From: Vulcanimicrobiota bacterium
Lineage (GTDB): Bacteria; Vulcanimicrobiota; Xenobia; Xenobiales; JADMJV01
Direction of reading: 5' to 3'
NCBI GenBank assembly: GCA_023447635.1
Contig: JAEXNA010000019.1
Location: 1-9,208 of the forward strand
DNA: 9,208 bases
Part shown: piece by piece, positions 7,049 through 9,208 of the stretch
How the letters are laid out: each line of letters starts with the position of its first letter
Numbering within the stretch: the first letter of the stretch is position 1
The notes under the pieces: model-generated
Seen by the model: the letters and a program-made list of their open reading frames with translations, nothing else
Database searches by the model: none
What the model was told of the DNA's origin: nothing
Made by a program: the position numbers and the translations under genes

Positions 7049-8282
7049 GGCGCCGAGCCTGGCCTTTTTCCGCGCTGTTGAAGGCGAACAGGAAAACCAG
7101 AAGCAGCCCAGCGATGGCGATGAAGGCGCCGGGAAAGCCACGATGATCGGCTACGATCCCGGCCAGGAAAGCGCCCGAGAAGCTACCCGAGTCGATCGAG
7201 GCGGTGACCAGGGCCAGGCCGCGCCCGCGAGTGGCGGAGTCGAGCCGCTCGATGGCAACCGCGTTGAGAGCAGGGTAGATGACGCCATACCCTAATCCGG
7301 CGGACATACCAGAGACGACCAGGATCGCCATGGCGAAATGAGTCGCTCCGGCCACCTGGGCTAGACCAAAGCAGCCCAGCGCCAGCAGAAAGATCGACGG
7401 TCCCACCATTCGGGCCGGCCCCAACTGGTCGGTGAGCTTGCCGGCGTAGACCCGGCTAGCGCCTGAGGCCAGCGTGGTGGCGGCGAACATCCAACCCACC
7501 CCGCCGATGTCGAGGGTGTCGAGATAAGGAGCGATGAAGGCGAAGAGGCTGCCCACGGCGATGCCGAACGCGATGGAGCCGATCACCGTGCCTCGCATGG
7601 AGCGAGAGCGCAGGATATGAAAGAAGCTCGCCGGTATGTTCAGGCTGGCCGGTTCCGGACGTCGATCCGAGATAGTGCCCAGCACCATCATCCCGACAAA
7701 GATGGTGCCGCCGCCCCACCAGAACAGATTGTCGTAGCTCTCCTTGGCTACCACGTATTCGGCGATGCCCGGGCCCAGAGCGCCGGCTAGCATGCCCGAG
7801 ATTCCGAACAGGCCAAAAAACTCGCCCACTCGACTTGGCGGCGAGAAGTCCGCGACCCAGGTCCAGGAGGCGGTCAGATAACAGGCAAAGCCAAATCCGT
7901 GCACCAGGCGTGCGGCCAGCATAGGGACAAGTTCCACCGGGACCCAGGCGTAGGAGGCGGCGGCCGCGGCCATCAGCAGCGAGCCCAGGATCAGGTAGAG
8001 TTTTCGGCCGTCCTTGTCCAGTCGTGGACCCAGCCAGGGCTGAACAAAGATGGAGATCAGCCAGAAGCTTCCGTCGACGAGGCCGATTTTCCACTTCTCC
8101 ATCCCCTGGGCTTGCAGATACTGAGGCAGCAGCACGAACATGACGCTGCCGGTGAGCACCAGCAGGTTGCCCAGGTTGGCCCGAAAAAATTCAAAGTTCA
8201 ACCCACCATCGAGGTCGGCTTTGACGGCGCGACGAGGGCTGTTCGAGGAGTTTTCGGAAGTGGCTATGGGACCGTTCGCCAT
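6999..8282 (-). CDS. Major facilitator superfamily (MFS) transporter, 12 transmembrane segments
   Basis: This 427-residue inner-membrane secondary transporter has about twelve hydrophobic segments (from ~36-56 to ~385-403), with a longer hydrophilic break near 203-230 between the two six-helix halves. MFS motif A is clear between TM2 and TM3 (GPRLDKDGRK, 85-94), and a degenerate copy lies between TM8 and TM9 (GKLTDQLG, 281-288), as expected from the internal duplication. The glycine-rich segment SGMSAGLGYGVIYP (324-337) fits the drug-efflux/sugar-transporter-like MFS groups, but the substrate cannot be read from the sequence. The first ~27 residues and last ~23 are polar. The ATG at 8282 has no close ribosome site; GGAGGGG lies ~31 bases upstream, and no other ATG, GTG or TTG is in frame between them. 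It converges on cheB with a 50-base overlap and is probably not functionally linked to it. Confidence 0.88.
   Translation of the reverse strand: MANGPIATSENSSNSPRRAVKADLDGGLNFEFFRANLGNLLVLTGSVMFVLLPQYLQAQGMEKWKIGLVDGSFWLISIFVQPWLGPRLDKDGRKLYLILGSLLMAAAAASYAWVPVELVPMLAARLVHGFGFACYLTASWTWVADFSPPSRVGEFFGLFGISGMLAGALGPGIAEYVVAKESYDNLFWWGGGTIFVGMMVLGTISDRRPEPASLNIPASFFHILRSRSMRGTVIGSIAFGIAVGSLFAFIAPYLDTLDIGGVGWMFAATTLASGASRVYAGKLTDQLGPARMVGPSIFLLALGCFGLAQVAGATHFAMAILVVSGMSAGLGYGVIYPALNAVAIERLDSATRGRGLALVTASIDSGSFSGAFLAGIVADHRGFPGAFIAIAGLLLVFLFAFNSAEKGQARRLTDEAQETAAPDERPA
7034..7069 (+). terminator. Possible terminator of the chemosensory operon
   Basis: GCGCCTC (7034-7040) and GAGGCGC (7047-7053) form a perfect 7-bp stem with a 6-base loop that spans the cheB stop codon. 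A run of five T follows at 7065-7069, 11 bases after the stem. That gap is longer than in a classic intrinsic terminator. A shorter 4-bp stem (AGGC with GCCT ending at 7065) would sit directly against the T run. The element lies inside the 3' coding part of the opposing transporter gene. Confidence 0.35.
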
Positions 8283-8324
8283 GGCTTGGCCGAATACGCC
8301 GCCCCAAAAGGATCCCCTCCGTTG

Positions 8325-8353
8325 TTGCCAGGCCCGACTTTGGCCTATATATT
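8325..8353 (+). promoter_or_regulatory. Sigma70-type promoter for the ankyrin-repeat gene
   Basis: TTGCCA (8325-8330) and TATATT (8348-8353) are separated by exactly 17 bases, each one mismatch from the TTGACA and TATAAT consensus. Initiation would fall near 8360. That is downstream of the in-frame GTG at 8357 and about 15 bases before the ATG at 8375, which favours the ATG as start. The AT-rich core stands out against GC-rich surroundings. Confidence 0.6.
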
Positions 8354-8371
8354 GCAGTGGTGTCGCGGCAA
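8344..8371 (-). promoter_or_regulatory. Weak candidate promoter for the MFS transporter gene
   Basis: On the minus strand TTGCCG (8371-8366) and TATAGG (8349-8344) are 16 bases apart and point towards the transporter start at 8282. The match is poor, but some promoter is expected in this divergent gap, and the AT-rich core is shared with the rightward promoter. If both are used, transcription in the two directions would compete. Confidence 0.25.
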
Positions 8372-8374
8372 GTC

Positions 8375-8917
8375 ATGAAGGGATGGTTGCTGGCCTTGAG
8401 CTGGCTACTGCTCTGGCCTCTGCCGGGCTACGCCCTGAGCGGTCCGCAAGCGCTGGCCGTGGCCGAGAGCGGCACGGCGGATCAGTTCCGTGAGATGTTC
8501 GCCACCCATTCGGTGAGCGATCTGTTCCGGGTCCGCCAGGGCGGGCGAGGTGTTTTGCATCTGGCCCTTCCCCGGGGCCAGGAGTTCTGGAGCGTGGCCC
8601 TTTCGGCGGGCTGGCCGGTAGCCGATGAGAAAGGGTGGACGCCTCAGCACGAGGCGGCCCTGCTGGGTCTGGACCAGGCGATGCTAGCCTTGATCAAGGC
8701 CGGAGCCCCGGTCAACGCGAAGGAGTCGGTGCACGGCGGAACCCCACTGCATGTGGCGGCGTTCAACGGTCGATTGGCCGTGGTAAAAGTGCTGCTGGCG
8801 GCCAAGGCCGCCGTGAACGCTAGGGACAACGAGGGCTGGACGGCTCTCTCCCAGGCCCGGGACCAGGGCTACCCAAAGATAGAGGAGTTACTGAAAAGTT
8901 ATGGCGCGACGCGATGA
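8375..8917 (+). CDS. Exported ankyrin-repeat protein
   Basis: From the ATG at 8375 the protein has 180 residues. It begins with a Sec-type signal peptide: MKGW, a Leu/Trp-rich core to ~residue 16, and a probable cleavage site after PGYA (residue 20). The rest is a helical lead-in (~23-55) and about four ankyrin units: a degenerate one (~59-84), ~86-118, the best match at ~120-152 (GGTPLHVAAFNGR then VVKVLLAAKAAVNARD), and ~153-178. Ankyrin repeats bind other proteins; no catalytic domain is present. It probably acts in the periplasm or outside the cell. GTG at 8357 would add six residues ahead of the signal peptide, but it lies upstream of the predicted transcription start and has no ribosome site. 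The chosen ATG also lacks a clear Shine-Dalgarno sequence and would have a short leader. The partner is unknown. Confidence 0.85.
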   Translation: MKGWLLALSWLLLWPLPGYALSGPQALAVAESGTADQFREMFATHSVSDLFRVRQGGRGVLHLALPRGQEFWSVALSAGWPVADEKGWTPQHEAALLGLDQAMLALIKAGAPVNAKESVHGGTPLHVAAFNGRLAVVKVLLAAKAAVNARDNEGWTALSQARDQGYPKIEELLKSYGATR

Positions 8918-9208
8918 TGACAAAGGCGGCGCAGGCTCGCCCGGGGGAGAAGGCCCCCCTAAGCGAGGCTATAGCGCGCGGCGCTCGGCTCCTCCCTCCG
9001 GAGGCCGCCCTGGCGGTCCGGGCCCTCGACGCCCCCACGATGGGCCGCGTGGCGAGGGTCGTCCTCCTCGTCGCGAGTTCGACGGACTGCGGAGCGAGGG
9101 TCGCCCCCCCCGACGTGAGTTCGATGGACCGCGTGGCGAGGGTCGTCCTCCCCGTCGCGAGTTCGACGGACCGCGTGGCGAAGGTCGTCCTCCCCGTCGC
9201 GAGTTCGA
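8901..9208 (+). CDS. Arg/Gly/Pro-rich repeat protein, N-terminal part (3' partial)
   Basis: The frame opens at ATG 8901, overlaps the end of the ankyrin gene by 17 bases, and is still open at the right edge (~102 residues seen). It begins MARRDDDKGGAGSPGGEG, continues through a basic Ser/Gly/Pro/Arg stretch, and then enters tandem copies of a 14-residue unit (EGRPPRREFDGPRG). The composition is highly charged, low in complexity and probably disordered. Such tails are known at the N-termini of RNA-binding enzymes (for example some pseudouridine synthases, rRNA methyltransferases and DEAD-box helicases), so a globular RNA-related domain may follow, but none is visible here. AGGAG at 8882-8886 is 14 bases before the ATG, further than usual. 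The reading frame is supported because differences between repeat units are mostly synonymous in it. Confidence 0.65.
   Translation, partial: MARRDDDKGGAGSPGGEGPPKRGYSARRSAPPSGGRPGGPGPRRPHDGPRGEGRPPRREFDGLRSEGRPPRREFDGPRGEGRPPRREFDGPRGEGRPPRREF
9039..9208 (+). repeat. 42-bp in-frame tandem repeats
   Basis: Units begin at 9054, 9096, 9138 and 9180 (the last cut by the edge), preceded by a fragment of a unit (GAT GGG CCG CGT GGC) at 9039-9053. Each full unit encodes 14 residues ending in FDGPRG, except the first, which ends in FDGLRS. Units 3 and 4 differ at one base over the 29 visible. Unit 2 differs from unit 3 at several third positions without changing the protein. The array may continue beyond the window. 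Confidence 0.9.

Noticed and set aside
7899..8378. Plus-strand open frame opposite the 5' part of the MFS gene
   Set aside because: It is antisense to the motif A region and first membrane segments of the transporter; low-complexity His/Gln-rich product without recognisable features.
9039..9208. CRISPR-like array at the right edge
   Set aside because: The 42-bp units are directly adjacent with no spacers and encode a regular peptide in one frame, so this is a coding tandem repeat.
1..9208. tRNA, rRNA, insertion sequence or prophage signals
   Set aside because: I saw no such signature, and almost every base is covered by well-supported protein genes; the only real gap is 8283-8374.

Overview
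The window is GC-rich, densely packed bacterial DNA. Almost the whole plus strand from the left edge to about 7.05 kb is one chemosensory operon. It is followed by a converging MFS transporter gene, a short divergent promoter region, a small exported ankyrin-repeat protein, and the 5' end of an Arg/Gly/Pro-rich repeat protein cut by the right edge. A two-transmembrane receptor, an apparent Sec signal peptide and a sigma70-like promoter fit a typical high-GC bacterium. I cannot name the phylum from the sequence.

Chemosensory operon (1-7048, plus strand). The order is C-terminal piece of a probable hybrid sensor kinase with a receiver, CHASE3-HAMP methyl-accepting receptor, CheW, CheR with a TPR-like tail, a second divergent CheW, CheA fused to a receiver, and CheB. 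There are no non-coding bases between these genes. Five of the six junctions are 4-base ATGA/GTGA overlaps and the CheW-CheR junction is an 8-base overlap, so translation is probably coupled throughout. From the receptor on, this is the order of the Pseudomonas Wsp surface-sensing operon (wspA-B-C-D-E-F). A WspR-like diguanylate cyclase is absent where it would be expected; an MFS gene lies there on the other strand. No flagellar, CheY or CheZ gene is in view, so an 'alternative cellular function' pathway is more likely than swimming control. The receiver protein encoded just upstream of the receptor is the best visible candidate for an input or output partner.

How the parts should work together: the receptor, bridged by two CheW proteins, controls the CheA-receiver kinase. 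CheR and CheB methylate and demethylate the receptor for adaptation. Phosphate from the CheA Hpt histidine can reach the CheA receiver, the CheB receiver and possibly the upstream receiver. The receptor tip, the second CheW and one CheR motif depart from the usual consensus.

Right part (6999-9208). The MFS transporter gene (minus strand) overlaps the end of cheB tail-to-tail by 50 bp. The gap of about 90 bp between its start and the ankyrin gene holds a good sigma70-type promoter (TTGCCA, 17 bp, TATATT) facing right. The ankyrin protein is probably exported. The last gene overlaps it by 17 bp and contains tandem 42-bp repeats coding for a basic 14-residue unit.
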